The notes: a model not told the origin generated them from the sequence alone. A DNA stretch of 64,000 nucleotides from Hylemonella sp. (GCF_027532185.1 NZ_JAPZSV010000003.1:930001-994000), one strand, 5' to 3'; shown: positions 45,435 to 59,517, numbered from the stretch's first letter. A program made the numbers and translations.

Positions 45435-48149
45435 CTACAACCTGGTCAGTTGCTCCTTGACGTGCACGGCTCCGGCACCGTTGGGCGCCAGTTCCAGGTA
45501 GGTCCTATAGGCCTTGGCCGCCCGGTCTTTCTCACCGGCCTTTGCCCAGGCATCACCAAGGTTCAGATAGGCCACCGCACGCGACGGATCCATGCGTATC
45601 GCGTTTTCGAACCAGCGCGCGGCCTCACGGTATTTTTCCTGCCGGTAATAGACGAAGCCCAAGTTGTTAGCCGCCAGAGCGAAATCGGGGCGCAGCTTGA
45701 GCGCTTCGGTGAACTGGACCTCGGCCTGCTCGTACAGCTTTTCTCGGTAGAGCTGCAGACCGCGGTCATTTGCCCGCTGGGCCTGCTGGCGCATGGATTG
45801 CGGTACAGCCGCTGGCGGCACAATCTGCTGCTCGCGCCCTTGCAGGTCCTTGATCACCACGGGCGCAGGTGCGGCTGGCTTGTCGCCCGTCGCGACCATC
45901 ACTGTCGCAGCCGCAGGTCGCGTAGCGTCGAGCTTGCTGTTCAAGGCAATCGCGTCGTTTGGCAGTTGATTGGTCTGCGCGCTGAGGAATTCGTTCTCTA
46001 CCGGCAATTCGAATACGAAGTCGCCGCCTTCCGAACCTGGCAGGCTGCCGAATGCTGGCGTCTGACTGGACACGGAAGACACGGCAGGAGCGACATAAGC
46101 CGCCAACTCCGTGGCCGTGATGATGCCGTCGCCATTAAGGTCACCCTTGCCGTTCAGGCCCTGCAGCAGCGTCCAAGTGAAGACGGAGTGCCCATTGGGC
46201 CCGCCATCAGCCACCAGCTGATCAGCCCCCCCCGCTGTCAGCATCTGGCGACCTATACGTTTGTTGTTGTCGCGCAGGAAGCTGCTCAAACCGGCGCCGC
46301 GCGTGAGCCCCAGGCCGCTATAGCAAGCGTCCATGACAAACAGCACGTGCTTGGCCGTCACGCTTTCGGCAATGTTCTGCAATTCCGTCATCGGGATGGA
46401 GTCCGTGGCAATCTGCTCGGGGTCGGAATCGACTGGAATCACATAGCCCAGATCGCGCCCGGAACTCAGACGCCGCGTTGCACCGTGGCCGGCAAAGAAG
46501 ACGAACAGCCGGTCGTTTTTCTTCATGCCACCATGGAGCAGCTTGTCATGGAAGACCGACAGAATGCGAGCGCGCGTGGCCTCGCCGTTTTCCAGAGTCA
46601 TCACATGGTCCGGCTGGAAACCGAACTTCTGGATCAGCACCTCCCGCACGGCACGGGCATCCCGCACTGCGTGTTGCAGCTTGGGCCATTTGGCGTAATC
46701 GTCGATGCCGATAACGATGGCCCAGGAGCTGCCATAGCTGCCAGCCGTCACGACTGGCGTCGCGGGCGCCTGGACGGACTTGGCCACCGCAAAACCGTTG
46801 CCATCCCAGCTGGCGAACTGGTAGCCCTCGGCCACGAGCCGCGACAGGATGCTAGGCAGTGCCTTGACTGTGCGCTCGTGGATGTCGTGAAAGAGCACGA
46901 TACCGCGGCCCTCCTTCTCCACGGTGTTCAGGACCCGCTGCGTGATGGAGGCTGGCACCGGATCGGCCCAGTCGAGCGAGTCGATATTCCACATGATGGA
47001 GCGTAGATGTGCCGACTCCAGCATGGCCAGGCCTTCGGCGTTGCGCGCGCCATAGGGGAAGCGGAACAACGGCGAACGACGCTTATCGACCGCCTTGAGC
47101 AGTTCGTCCGTGTGCAGGATCTCCGCCTTGAGCTCGTCGCCGCTGCGCTTGGACAGCTGCGCATGGGTCTGGCTGTGGTTCGCCAGCACATGCCCAGCGG
47201 CCAGCAGCTGGCGGCTCACCTCGGCACGGGCGCCGAGCCTGGGCTTGCCGTCGCTGCCAAGGCTGCCCAAGTTGTTGCCCACCTGGAAGAAAACCGCCGG
47301 CACGCCATACTGTTTGAGGATGGCCGAAATCTCCGCGGTATAGGTTCCGTGTGGGCCATCGTCGAAGGTCAGCACCAAGGTCTTGGGTGGCAGGCTGAGA
47401 CCATAGACCTCGCCATCCTCTTCGTATTTCGGCTTGCCGGTATTCGACCGATAAGGCATCACGACGCCGTGGTCCTTGAGGATCTGCTCGCGACTGTAGC
47501 GTTTCTTTAGGCTGGCCACATAGTCGGCCCAGCGCTCGCGCTTGAGCTCAATGGCACGGGTTTCAAAACGACCAAAAACCTGCCGGATCTCCTTTTCGTA
47601 ATTGCGCTCGATCTCGGCCAGCGCATCAAGGTCTTCGCTGATACGCTTGTGCAGCTTGATCGCGGGCAGGGAACCATCCCTGGCGACGATGCCCTGCAGG
47701 CTACGCAAGACTTCGCGGAAGGCCAGGCGGTCGGCGTCGTAGAGGTCGGGATCGCTCTCCACGTAATCAAGTAGGCTGCCCAGCAGCGTCTGTCGCGGGA
47801 CGGGTGAGGAAGCCGCACCGCTTTCGAACAGGGCTACCAGCTCAGCCGCGCGCTTGAGGTTGTCATGGAACAGGCTGAGGCCAGCCTGGTTGGCGTGCTC
47901 ACGCTCGGCCGCGGAGAGCTTCTCCTCCTCCGCCAGCAGAACGATGATCTTGCGATAGCCTGTCAGCAACTCGCGTAGACCACTCATGACCTGCGCGCTC
48001 ACTACAGGATCGATCGACACGACGGCTGCCGCCGGCTCGGGTGCACCGGGCGCACTTGTGGGCATGCTCCGCCCCATCATCCACGCGCCGCCCGCCAGGA
48101 CCACGCCAGCTACCACCAGGGCGACCGCCCACAGCCGCTTGAATTTCAT
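45435..48149 (-). CDS. Polysaccharide deacetylase / caspase-like / EF-hand / TPR fusion protein
   Basis: 904 residues. An N-terminal membrane or signal segment (about 5-25) is followed by an unassigned helical region (about 45-235). The NodB deacetylase domain (about 255-455) has TFDDGP (D263, D264), NHSQTH (H325, H329), RFPYGAR and VLFHDIH, all catalytic motifs present. The C14 caspase-like domain (about 473-715) has catalytic H555 (FFAGHGA) and C609 (VMDACYSG). An EF-hand-type loop DLNGDGIITATE (670-681) sits inside its C-terminal part. About three TPRs (785-895) end the protein. Export would place all enzymatic parts in the periplasm. Frame is continuous and base composition ordinary. Its biological role is unknown. 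Confidence 0.88.
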   Translation of the reverse strand: MKFKRLWAVALVVAGVVLAGGAWMMGRSMPTSAPGAPEPAAAVVSIDPVVSAQVMSGLRELLTGYRKIIVLLAEEEKLSAAEREHANQAGLSLFHDNLKRAAELVALFESGAASSPVPRQTLLGSLLDYVESDPDLYDADRLAFREVLRSLQGIVARDGSLPAIKLHKRISEDLDALAEIERNYEKEIRQVFGRFETRAIELKRERWADYVASLKKRYSREQILKDHGVVMPYRSNTGKPKYEEDGEVYGLSLPPKTLVLTFDDGPHGTYTAEISAILKQYGVPAVFFQVGNNLGSLGSDGKPRLGARAEVSRQLLAAGHVLANHSQTHAQLSKRSGDELKAEILHTDELLKAVDKRRSPLFRFPYGARNAEGLAMLESAHLRSIMWNIDSLDWADPVPASITQRVLNTVEKEGRGIVLFHDIHERTVKALPSILSRLVAEGYQFASWDGNGFAVAKSVQAPATPVVTAGSYGSSWAIVIGIDDYAKWPKLQHAVRDARAVREVLIQKFGFQPDHVMTLENGEATRARILSVFHDKLLHGGMKKNDRLFVFFAGHGATRRLSSGRDLGYVIPVDSDPEQIATDSIPMTELQNIAESVTAKHVLFVMDACYSGLGLTRGAGLSSFLRDNNKRIGRQMLTAGGADQLVADGGPNGHSVFTWTLLQGLNGKGDLNGDGIITATELAAYVAPAVSSVSSQTPAFGSLPGSEGGDFVFELPVENEFLSAQTNQLPNDAIALNSKLDATRPAAATVMVATGDKPAAPAPVVIKDLQGREQQIVPPAAVPQSMRQQAQRANDRGLQLYREKLYEQAEVQFTEALKLRPDFALAANNLGFVYYRQEKYREAARWFENAIRMDPSRAVAYLNLGDAWAKAGEKDRAAKAYRTYLELAPNGAGAVHVKEQLTRL

Positions 48150-48174
48150 GTGCCTCCCTTTCAGGCTTTACTGC

Positions 48175-48210
48175 CGCACGCCAGCCCGTGCAGGGCCAGA
48201 CTGGCGTGCG
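48175..48210. repeat. Inverted repeat upstream of the deacetylase-caspase gene
   Basis: CGCACGCCAG (48175-48184) and CTGGCGTGCG (48201-48210) form a perfect 10-bp stem with a 16-nt loop, 26 bases before the start of the fusion gene. Possible operator or leader hairpin. Confidence 0.45.
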
Positions 48211-48290
48211 AAGAATAACCCAGGGCAGGCCGTCCTAGTTATCCAATGCTGCCGTGATCAACCTTGTGGACAAGTCGTGGAACAAGTCGC

Positions 48291-48325
48291 GCAGACCGCG
48301 CCAGCATTGGGCTGGCACGGTCTGC
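48291..48325 (-). terminator. Long hairpin downstream of uvrA
   Basis: GCAGACCGCGCCAGC and GCTGGCACGGTCTGC pair over 15 bp with one mismatch around loop ATTGG, 35 bases after the uvrA stop. No U tract follows on the minus strand, so it may be a weak or Rho-assisted terminator. Confidence 0.6.
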
Positions 48326-48359
48326 CTGTTAGACGGGCAGCCTACGGAATGCTGGCCCT

Positions 48360-54095
<5,736 letters not shown>

Positions 54096-54227
54096 GGTGG
54101 CTCTCGCTGCTAAAGGCCCGAACATTCTAGGAGCAAGCGCAAGCCTGCTAAGTCGTAGGGCCGTAATCTGGCCGTAGGGCGACGGGCATAGAATGCCCTC
54201 CGTCGTTGGTCAGCAGAGGTAGCTGAA

Positions 54228-55331
54228 ATGAGAAAACTACGTATCGCGGCAGCCCTGCTGGGCCTGCTGCTGGGCCTCCATGTGCAGGCGCAGATCCTCG
54301 TCGGTCAGACCGCCGGTTTCACCGGCACCTCGGCCGTCGGCGTCAAGGAAATCACCGATGGCGCCATGCTCTACATCGACGCGGTCAACGCCAGGGGCGG
54401 CGTCAACGGGCAGAAGATCGAGCTGATCCAGCTCGACGACAAGTTCGACCCCAAGCTGGCGGCCGAAAACGCCCGCATCCTGATCGAGCAGCGCAACGTG
54501 GTGGCGATGTTCCTCAACCGCGGCACCCCGCACACCGAAGCCATCATTCCCCTGCTGGACCAGCATGGCGTGGCACTGGTCGGCCCCTCGACGGGCGCCA
54601 TGGTGCTGCACCAGCCGGTGAAGAAGTACGTCTTCAATGTGCGGGCCACCTACCAGCGCGAGGCCGAGAAAGCCATCCAGCACTTGGTCACGATTGGTAT
54701 CGACCGCATCGCCGTGCTGCATGTCGACGACAGCTTCGGCAAGGACATCCTGGTGGGGGCACAGCGCGGTCTGGAGCAGGCCAAGCTCAAGCCTGTGCTG
54801 GTGGCCAAGTACGACCGAACCAAGCCCGACTTCTCCACCGTCGCGCCGGCGCTGGTTCAGGCAAACCCCCAGGCCATCGTGCTGATCGCCTCCGGCGTCG
54901 CCGCAGCAGACGCGGTCAAGGCCATCCGCGCCGCCGGCAGCACGGCCCAGATCGTGACCCAGTCCAACAACGCATCGGGCGGCTTCATCAAGAGCCTGGG
55001 CGAGCACGCGCGCGGCGTGATCGTGAGCCAGGTCTTCCCGCAGTCGCTGACCTATCCCTTGGTCAAGGAAGCCGGCGACCTGGCTCGCGCCAAGGGCCTG
55101 ACCGAAGTCACCCCGGCCATGCTGGAGGGATTTGCCGCCGCCAAGGTGCTGGTCGAGGGCCTGCGTCGCGCCGGCGACAAGCCCACACGCGTACGGGTGC
55201 ACGCCGCGCTGGAGAGCTTCAGCAAGTTCGACATCGGGGGGCTGGAGGTCAACTTCAGCGCCAAGGACCACTCGGGCCTGGATTTCGCCGACCTGTCCAT
55301 CATCACCAGCGACGGCCGCTTCCGGCGCTGA
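54228..55331 (+). CDS. ABC transporter substrate-binding protein, Leu/Ile/Val-type (copy 1)
   Basis: 367 residues with a signal peptide (MRKLRIAAALLGLLLGLHVQA). A periplasmic-binding fold I follows: ILVGQTAGFTGTSAVGVKEITDGAMLYIDAVNARGGVNGQKI and GPSTGAMVLHQPVKKYVFNVRATYQREAEKAI. It is a LivK-like receptor without permease or ATPase genes nearby, so it must serve a transporter elsewhere or act in sensing. A close paralogue follows 117 bases later. Divergent from uvrA. Confidence 0.92.
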   Translation: MRKLRIAAALLGLLLGLHVQAQILVGQTAGFTGTSAVGVKEITDGAMLYIDAVNARGGVNGQKIELIQLDDKFDPKLAAENARILIEQRNVVAMFLNRGTPHTEAIIPLLDQHGVALVGPSTGAMVLHQPVKKYVFNVRATYQREAEKAIQHLVTIGIDRIAVLHVDDSFGKDILVGAQRGLEQAKLKPVLVAKYDRTKPDFSTVAPALVQANPQAIVLIASGVAAADAVKAIRAAGSTAQIVTQSNNASGGFIKSLGEHARGVIVSQVFPQSLTYPLVKEAGDLARAKGLTEVTPAMLEGFAAAKVLVEGLRRAGDKPTRVRVHAALESFSKFDIGGLEVNFSAKDHSGLDFADLSIITSDGRFRR

Positions 55332-55448
55332 GCGGTCGCGCCCTGCTTTGGTGCCCCGGGGATCGGGTCCCGGGACAGGATTCCCTTGCCTTCGAGGTGG
55401 GAATTTGGGCATACACTCCGCGGACAAGACCCCGTCCGAGGAGACACG

Positions 55449-56549
55449 ATGCGGCACTACAGAACCCTAGGCATCGCTTTGTTGGCGCTGGCCAGCCTGA
55501 GCAGCCACGCCCAGATCCTGATCGGCCAGACCGCCGGCTTCACCGGCATCGTGGCCGCCGGAGTGAACGAGACCACCGAGGGCGCCAAGCTCTACATCGA
55601 TGCGGTCAACGCCAAGAGCGGCGTCAGCGGCCAGAAGATCGAGCTGATCTCGCTGGACGACAAGTTCGACCCCAAGCTGGCGGCTGAGAACGCCCAGAAG
55701 CTGATCGACCAGAACGTGGTGGCCCTGTTTCTCAACCGCGGTACGCCGCACACGGAAGCCATCATGCCCTTGCTGGACAAGCATGGCGTGCCCCTGATTG
55801 GCCCCTCCACCGGCGCCATGGTCCTGCACCAGCCCGTGAAGAAATATCTCTTCAACGTGCGCGCCACCTACCAGCGCGAAGCCGAAAAAGCCATCCAGCA
55901 CCTGGCCACCATCGGCATCACGCGCATCGGCCTGCTGCAGACCGATGACAGCTTTGGCGCCGACTCGGTGCAGGGCGCTCTGCGCGGCCTCGAGAAGGCC
56001 CAGCTCAAGCCCCTGTTCCTGGAAAAGCTCGACCGCGCCAAGCCCGACATTGAGCGCCTGACGGCGCGGGTCATGCAGGAACAGCCCCAGGCCGTCATCT
56101 TCATCGCCTCGGGGGCCACCGTGGTGGCGGGCGTCAAGGCCATGCGCGCGGCAGGCTCCGTGGCCCAGGTGGTCACACTGTCCAACAACGCCTCAGGCGG
56201 CTTCATCAAACAGCTGGGCGAACAGGCGCGCGGCGTGATCGTGACCCAGGTCTTTCCACAGTCCGTCTCTTACGGTCTGGTCAAGGAGGCCCAGGACCTG
56301 GCACGCGCCAAGGGCATCAACGAAGTGAGCCCGGCCATGCTCGAAGGCTTTGCCGCGGCCAAGGTGCTGGTCGAGGGCCTGCGCCGCGCCGGCCCTAAGC
56401 CCACGCGCGAGCGCATCCAGGCCGCCCTTGAAAGCCTCAACAAGTTCGACATCGGCGGGCTGGAAGTCAACTTCAGCCCGCAGGACCACAGCGGCCTGGA
56501 CTTCGCCGACCTGTCCATCATCACGGCCGACGGACGCTTCCGCCGCTGA
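55449..56549 (+). CDS. ABC transporter substrate-binding protein, Leu/Ile/Val-type (copy 2)
   Basis: 366 residues from ATG 55449, just after GAGGAGAC. A signal peptide ends at SHAQ. It is highly similar to copy 1 throughout (for example GPSTGAMVLHQPVKKYLFNVRATYQREAEKAIQ). The stretch from about 165 to 215, which includes hinge and second-lobe contacts, differs most, so ligand preference may differ. Tandem duplication; no membrane subunits adjacent. Ligand unknown. Confidence 0.92.
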   Translation: MRHYRTLGIALLALASLSSHAQILIGQTAGFTGIVAAGVNETTEGAKLYIDAVNAKSGVSGQKIELISLDDKFDPKLAAENAQKLIDQNVVALFLNRGTPHTEAIMPLLDKHGVPLIGPSTGAMVLHQPVKKYLFNVRATYQREAEKAIQHLATIGITRIGLLQTDDSFGADSVQGALRGLEKAQLKPLFLEKLDRAKPDIERLTARVMQEQPQAVIFIASGATVVAGVKAMRAAGSVAQVVTLSNNASGGFIKQLGEQARGVIVTQVFPQSVSYGLVKEAQDLARAKGINEVSPAMLEGFAAAKVLVEGLRRAGPKPTRERIQAALESLNKFDIGGLEVNFSPQDHSGLDFADLSIITADGRFRR

Positions 56550-56570
56550 TCCCGGAGTGCCGGCGCGGAC

Positions 56571-56720
56571 TCAGCGCGCGGCCGAGGCGGGCGGCGCCGG
56601 CGTATGCACGGCGTCGGCGCCGTGCTTCTCGCCCCCCATGTCCAGCTGGTCCCCTCCCTGGATGATGACGAACAGGGCCAGGGCCGCAAACACGATGAAG
56701 CCGATGATGATTTTCCACAT
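56571..56720 (-). CDS. 49-residue single-pass membrane peptide
   Basis: ATG 56720 to TGA 56571. It begins MWKIIIGFIVFAALALFVII, one membrane helix, followed by a hydrophilic GGDQLDMGGEKHGAD segment and an Ala/Pro-rich end. AAGGAA lies nine bases before the start. Small membrane proteins of this kind occur beside transporters in related genomes, as I recall. It lies 98 bases after the MFS gene on the same strand, beyond a terminator-like hairpin. Function unknown. Confidence 0.72.
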   Translation of the reverse strand: MWKIIIGFIVFAALALFVIIQGGDQLDMGGEKHGADAVHTPAPPASAAR

Positions 56721-56751
56721 GATGTATTCCTTGGGCAGCACTCAATGAGAA

Positions 56752-56771
56752 AGGCCCTCGCGGGAGGGCCT
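56752..56771 (-). terminator. Intrinsic terminator of the MFS gene
   Basis: On the minus strand AGGCCCTC-CCGC-GAGGGCCT is followed by TTCTCATT. The 8-bp GC stem with a 4-nt loop is 47 bases after the MFS stop. The U tract is short, so efficiency may be moderate, allowing some read-through into the small membrane peptide gene. Confidence 0.7.
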
Positions 56772-56818
56772 GCCCTGCCCCGGCAGGCCGGGACAGGGAC
56801 GCAGCGGCAGACGCTGGA

Positions 56819-58471
56819 TCAGTCGTTGGCGTAGATGTCCACGTCCTTGGTTTCCTTGATGAACAAGGTGCCGATGACGACCGTCATGCCGGCGATGATG
56901 ATCGGGTACCAGAGGCCGTTGTACATATTGCCGGTCTGCGCCACGATGGCGAAGGCCGTCGTGGGCAGCAAGCCGCCGAACCAGCCGTTGCCGATGTGAT
57001 AGGGCAGCGACATGGAGGTGTAGCGGATGCGTGTGGGGAACAGCTCCACCAGCATGGCCGCGATCGGGCCATAGACCATGGTGACCAGGATCACCAGATA
57101 GGTCAGGATGGCAACGACCATGAACTTGTCCACCTTCGCCATGTCCGCCTTGGCCGGGTAGCCATGTTGCTTCAGAGCGGCAGTCACAGCCTGCTTGAAC
57201 TCGGCATCCTTGGCCTTGGCCTCATCGACCGAGATGCCGTGGCTGGTGTAGGAAGCAATGGTCTGCTCACCGATCTGGATGCGGGCCGGGCCCGACTCCT
57301 TGACGTTGGTATAGCTGACCGAGTTGGCGGCCAGGACCTGCTTGGCGATATCGCAGGAGCTCGTGAACTTCGCCGTACCCGTCGGGTTGAACTGGAAGGA
57401 GCACTCGCTCGGATCGGCATAGACCACGACCTTGCTCTTCTGCTGCGCGGCGTACAGGTCCGGGTTGGCCGCCTTGGTCAGCGCTTCAAAGACGGGGAAG
57501 TAGGTCAGCACGGCCAGCAGACAGCCCGCCATGATGATGGGCTTGCGGCCGATGCGGTCCGACAGCGCACCGAAGACGATGAAGAAGGGTGTGCCGATCA
57601 ACAGGGAGACGGCAACGTAGATGTTGGCAGCCGCGCCGTCGACCTTGAGCGCTTGCGTCAGGAAGAACAGCGCGTAGAACTGCCCCGAGTACCAGACCAC
57701 GGCCTGGCCCGCCGTCAGACCGACCAGCGCCAGGATCACGATCTTGAGGTTCTTCCACTGACCGAAGGATTCCGTCAGCGGTGCTTTCGAGGTCTTGCCC
57801 TCGGCCTTCATCTTGGCGAAGGCCGGCGACTCGTTCATGGACAGACGGATCCACACCGAGATGGCCAGCAGCAGGATGGAGACCAGGAAGGGAATGCGCC
57901 AGCCCCATTCGGCAAACGCCGCCTCGCCAAGGACCGTGCGCGTGCCCAGGATGACCATGAGCGAGAGGAACAGACCCAGCGTGGCCGTCGTCTGGATCCA
58001 GGCGGTGTAGAGGCCGCGCTTGCCGTGGGGCGCGTGCTCGGCCACATAGGTGGCCGCGCCGCCGTACTCACCGCCCAGGGCCAAGCCCTGCAGCAGGCGC
58101 AGCCCGATCAGGATGATGGGCGCAGCCACGCCGATGCTGGCGTAGGTCGGCAGGATGCCCACGATGAACGTGGACAGGCCCATGATCAGGATCGTGACCA
58201 GGAAGGTGTACTTGCGACCGATCATGTCGCCCAGGCGGCCGAACACGATGGCACCGAAGGGGCGCACGATGAAACCGGCGGCAAAGGCCAGCAGCGCAAA
58301 GATGAAGGCCGAGCCCGCATCGAGACCGCTGAAGAACTGTTTGGCGATGATGGCTGCCAGCGAGCCGTAAAGATAGAAGTCGTACCACTCGAAAACCGTG
58401 CCGAGCGATGAGGCGAAGATGACTTTCTTCTCCTCGGGGGTCATGGGCCTGTCGGCCGCGGCGTGAACCAT
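56819..58471 (-). CDS. MHS-type MFS transporter with a periplasmic insertion
   Basis: 550 residues from ATG 58471 (AGGAGA upstream). Opening SSLGTVFEWYDFYLYGSLAAIIAKQFF, motif GRLGDMIGRKYTF, LGGEYGGAATYVAEHAP and DRIGRKP mark the metabolite:H+ symporter branch. About 120 extra residues (331-449) sit in the loop after the helix that follows DRIGRKP; by topology this loop is periplasmic. It carries C357 and C373, able to form a disulfide. Substrate unknown (organic acids or betaine-like in relatives). Leader has two adjacent hairpins. Confidence 0.88.
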   Translation of the reverse strand: MVHAAADRPMTPEEKKVIFASSLGTVFEWYDFYLYGSLAAIIAKQFFSGLDAGSAFIFALLAFAAGFIVRPFGAIVFGRLGDMIGRKYTFLVTILIMGLSTFIVGILPTYASIGVAAPIILIGLRLLQGLALGGEYGGAATYVAEHAPHGKRGLYTAWIQTTATLGLFLSLMVILGTRTVLGEAAFAEWGWRIPFLVSILLLAISVWIRLSMNESPAFAKMKAEGKTSKAPLTESFGQWKNLKIVILALVGLTAGQAVVWYSGQFYALFFLTQALKVDGAAANIYVAVSLLIGTPFFIVFGALSDRIGRKPIIMAGCLLAVLTYFPVFEALTKAANPDLYAAQQKSKVVVYADPSECSFQFNPTGTAKFTSSCDIAKQVLAANSVSYTNVKESGPARIQIGEQTIASYTSHGISVDEAKAKDAEFKQAVTAALKQHGYPAKADMAKVDKFMVVAILTYLVILVTMVYGPIAAMLVELFPTRIRYTSMSLPYHIGNGWFGGLLPTTAFAIVAQTGNMYNGLWYPIIIAGMTVVIGTLFIKETKDVDIYAND

Positions 58472-58493
58472 GCTGTGTCTCCTGAATAAGCCA

Positions 58494-58530
58494 ATCCCCG
58501 ACACGGGGATCAGTCTTCATTCTTGAAGAC
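58494..58530 (-). promoter_or_regulatory. Two adjacent hairpins in the MFS gene leader
   Basis: ATCCCCG-ACA-CGGGGAT (58494-58510) and GTCTTCA-TTCT-TGAAGAC (58513-58530), each a perfect 7-bp stem, lie 23-59 bases before the MFS start. Possible operator, leader regulator or translation control; nothing recognised. Confidence 0.45.
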
Positions 58531-58652
58531 CGCACTGACCCAGCTCTGACGCGCAGCCAACAGGGACTGACGCAGGCCTGACCTTCAGCTGACCTGATTC
58601 AAGCGAACACCGCCTGCACTCGCGTCACCGGCGCTGCGAATCAGGCACGCAC

Positions 58653-59276
58653 TCACGCCGCGTCGCCGACCTGCGGGCGCCAGCCCGGACCATCGAACCA
58701 GGCATCGCCTTCCAGGTAGCGGCGCAGCATGGCCAGGCTGTCGTAACCCCAGAACATGCGCCCGTCCACCGCGAAAGATGGCACGCCGAAGGCACCGGCT
58801 GCGATGGCCTCGTCGGTGTTGGCGCGCAAGCGGTTCTTCACCGCCTCATCCTCGGGCGCGCGTGGCGGCGCCAACTGCTCACGCAGGGCCTGCAGGCGCT
58901 GCGGGTCCACCGCATCGAGCCCGCCCTGCCAGACGTGGCGCAACAGCGTCTCGCAGACATAGCGGTTCGGGTCACCCGCGTCGGCACAGGCGATGGCCAG
59001 CCGCAGCAGGGGCAGCGGATTGAAGGGATGGACCGACGGCATCTGCAGCGGCACCCCATGCGCGTGGCCCAGCCACTGCACATGCCGGTAGGTCCAGGTC
59101 CGCTTGGCCGGCACCTCGGCCGGACCCAGCAGGGCGTGATGGCGCAGCATGGCCCCCAGCAGCACGGGACGGTAGACCACCGAGTAGCTCAGGCCCATCA
59201 GCGCCTCGGGCAGTTTCTCGAAAGCCAGGTGGCTGTAGGGCGAGATGAAGTCCAGGTAGAAGGTGATCTGCTTCAC
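58653..59276 (-). CDS. 2-hydroxychromene-2-carboxylate isomerase family protein
   Basis: 207-residue DsbA-like (kappa GST) fold. The N-terminus FYLDFISPYSHLAFEKLP has the Ser that activates glutathione in place of a redox Cys pair. FGVPSFAVDGRMFWGYD near the C-terminus is the cis-Pro region. Family members isomerise hydroxychromene carboxylates in naphthalene breakdown or act more generally with glutathione. No aromatic pathway genes are nearby. Its start overlaps the DUF1289 gene stop by four bases (ATGA). Confidence 0.88.
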   Translation of the reverse strand: MKQITFYLDFISPYSHLAFEKLPEALMGLSYSVVYRPVLLGAMLRHHALLGPAEVPAKRTWTYRHVQWLGHAHGVPLQMPSVHPFNPLPLLRLAIACADAGDPNRYVCETLLRHVWQGGLDAVDPQRLQALREQLAPPRAPEDEAVKNRLRANTDEAIAAGAFGVPSFAVDGRMFWGYDSLAMLRRYLEGDAWFDGPGWRPQVGDAA

Positions 59277-59512
59277 GGTGCATCTCCTCGTTCTGCGGCC
59301 GGCAGACGCGCCGCGCGTTGCTCAATCTGCGCCCAGATGGCGCGCTTGCCCTCGTCGTCCAGCCTGGACCACGCCGTGATTTCTTCCAGCGTGCGCAGGC
59401 AGCCCTGGCACAGGCCGGTGGCGATCTCCAGACGACAGACCGAGATGCAGGGCGAAGGCAGATCACACGCCTTGCGCTGGGCGCGTACTGCCTGTTTGGC
59501 CAGCCACTCCAT
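59273..59512 (-). CDS. DUF1289 family small Cys-rich protein
   Basis: 79 residues from ATG 59512. It has the DUF1289 pattern SPCISVCRLEIATGLCQGCLRTLEEITAWSRLDDEGKRAIW with four Cys (CxxxC ... CxxC), likely a metal site. Family function unknown. It is coupled with the HCCA isomerase (ATGA overlap) and lies five bases after the HMG-CoA lyase gene, so all three are probably co-transcribed. Confidence 0.9.
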   Translation of the reverse strand: MEWLAKQAVRAQRKACDLPSPCISVCRLEIATGLCQGCLRTLEEITAWSRLDDEGKRAIWAQIEQRAARLPAAERGDAP

Positions 59513-59517
59513 CCTGT

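Noticed and set aside
44205-47006. A 933-codon plus-strand frame opposite the deacetylase-caspase gene
   Set aside because: The minus strand shows intact catalytic motifs along the whole stretch; the plus frame has low-complexity composition and no recognisable domain.
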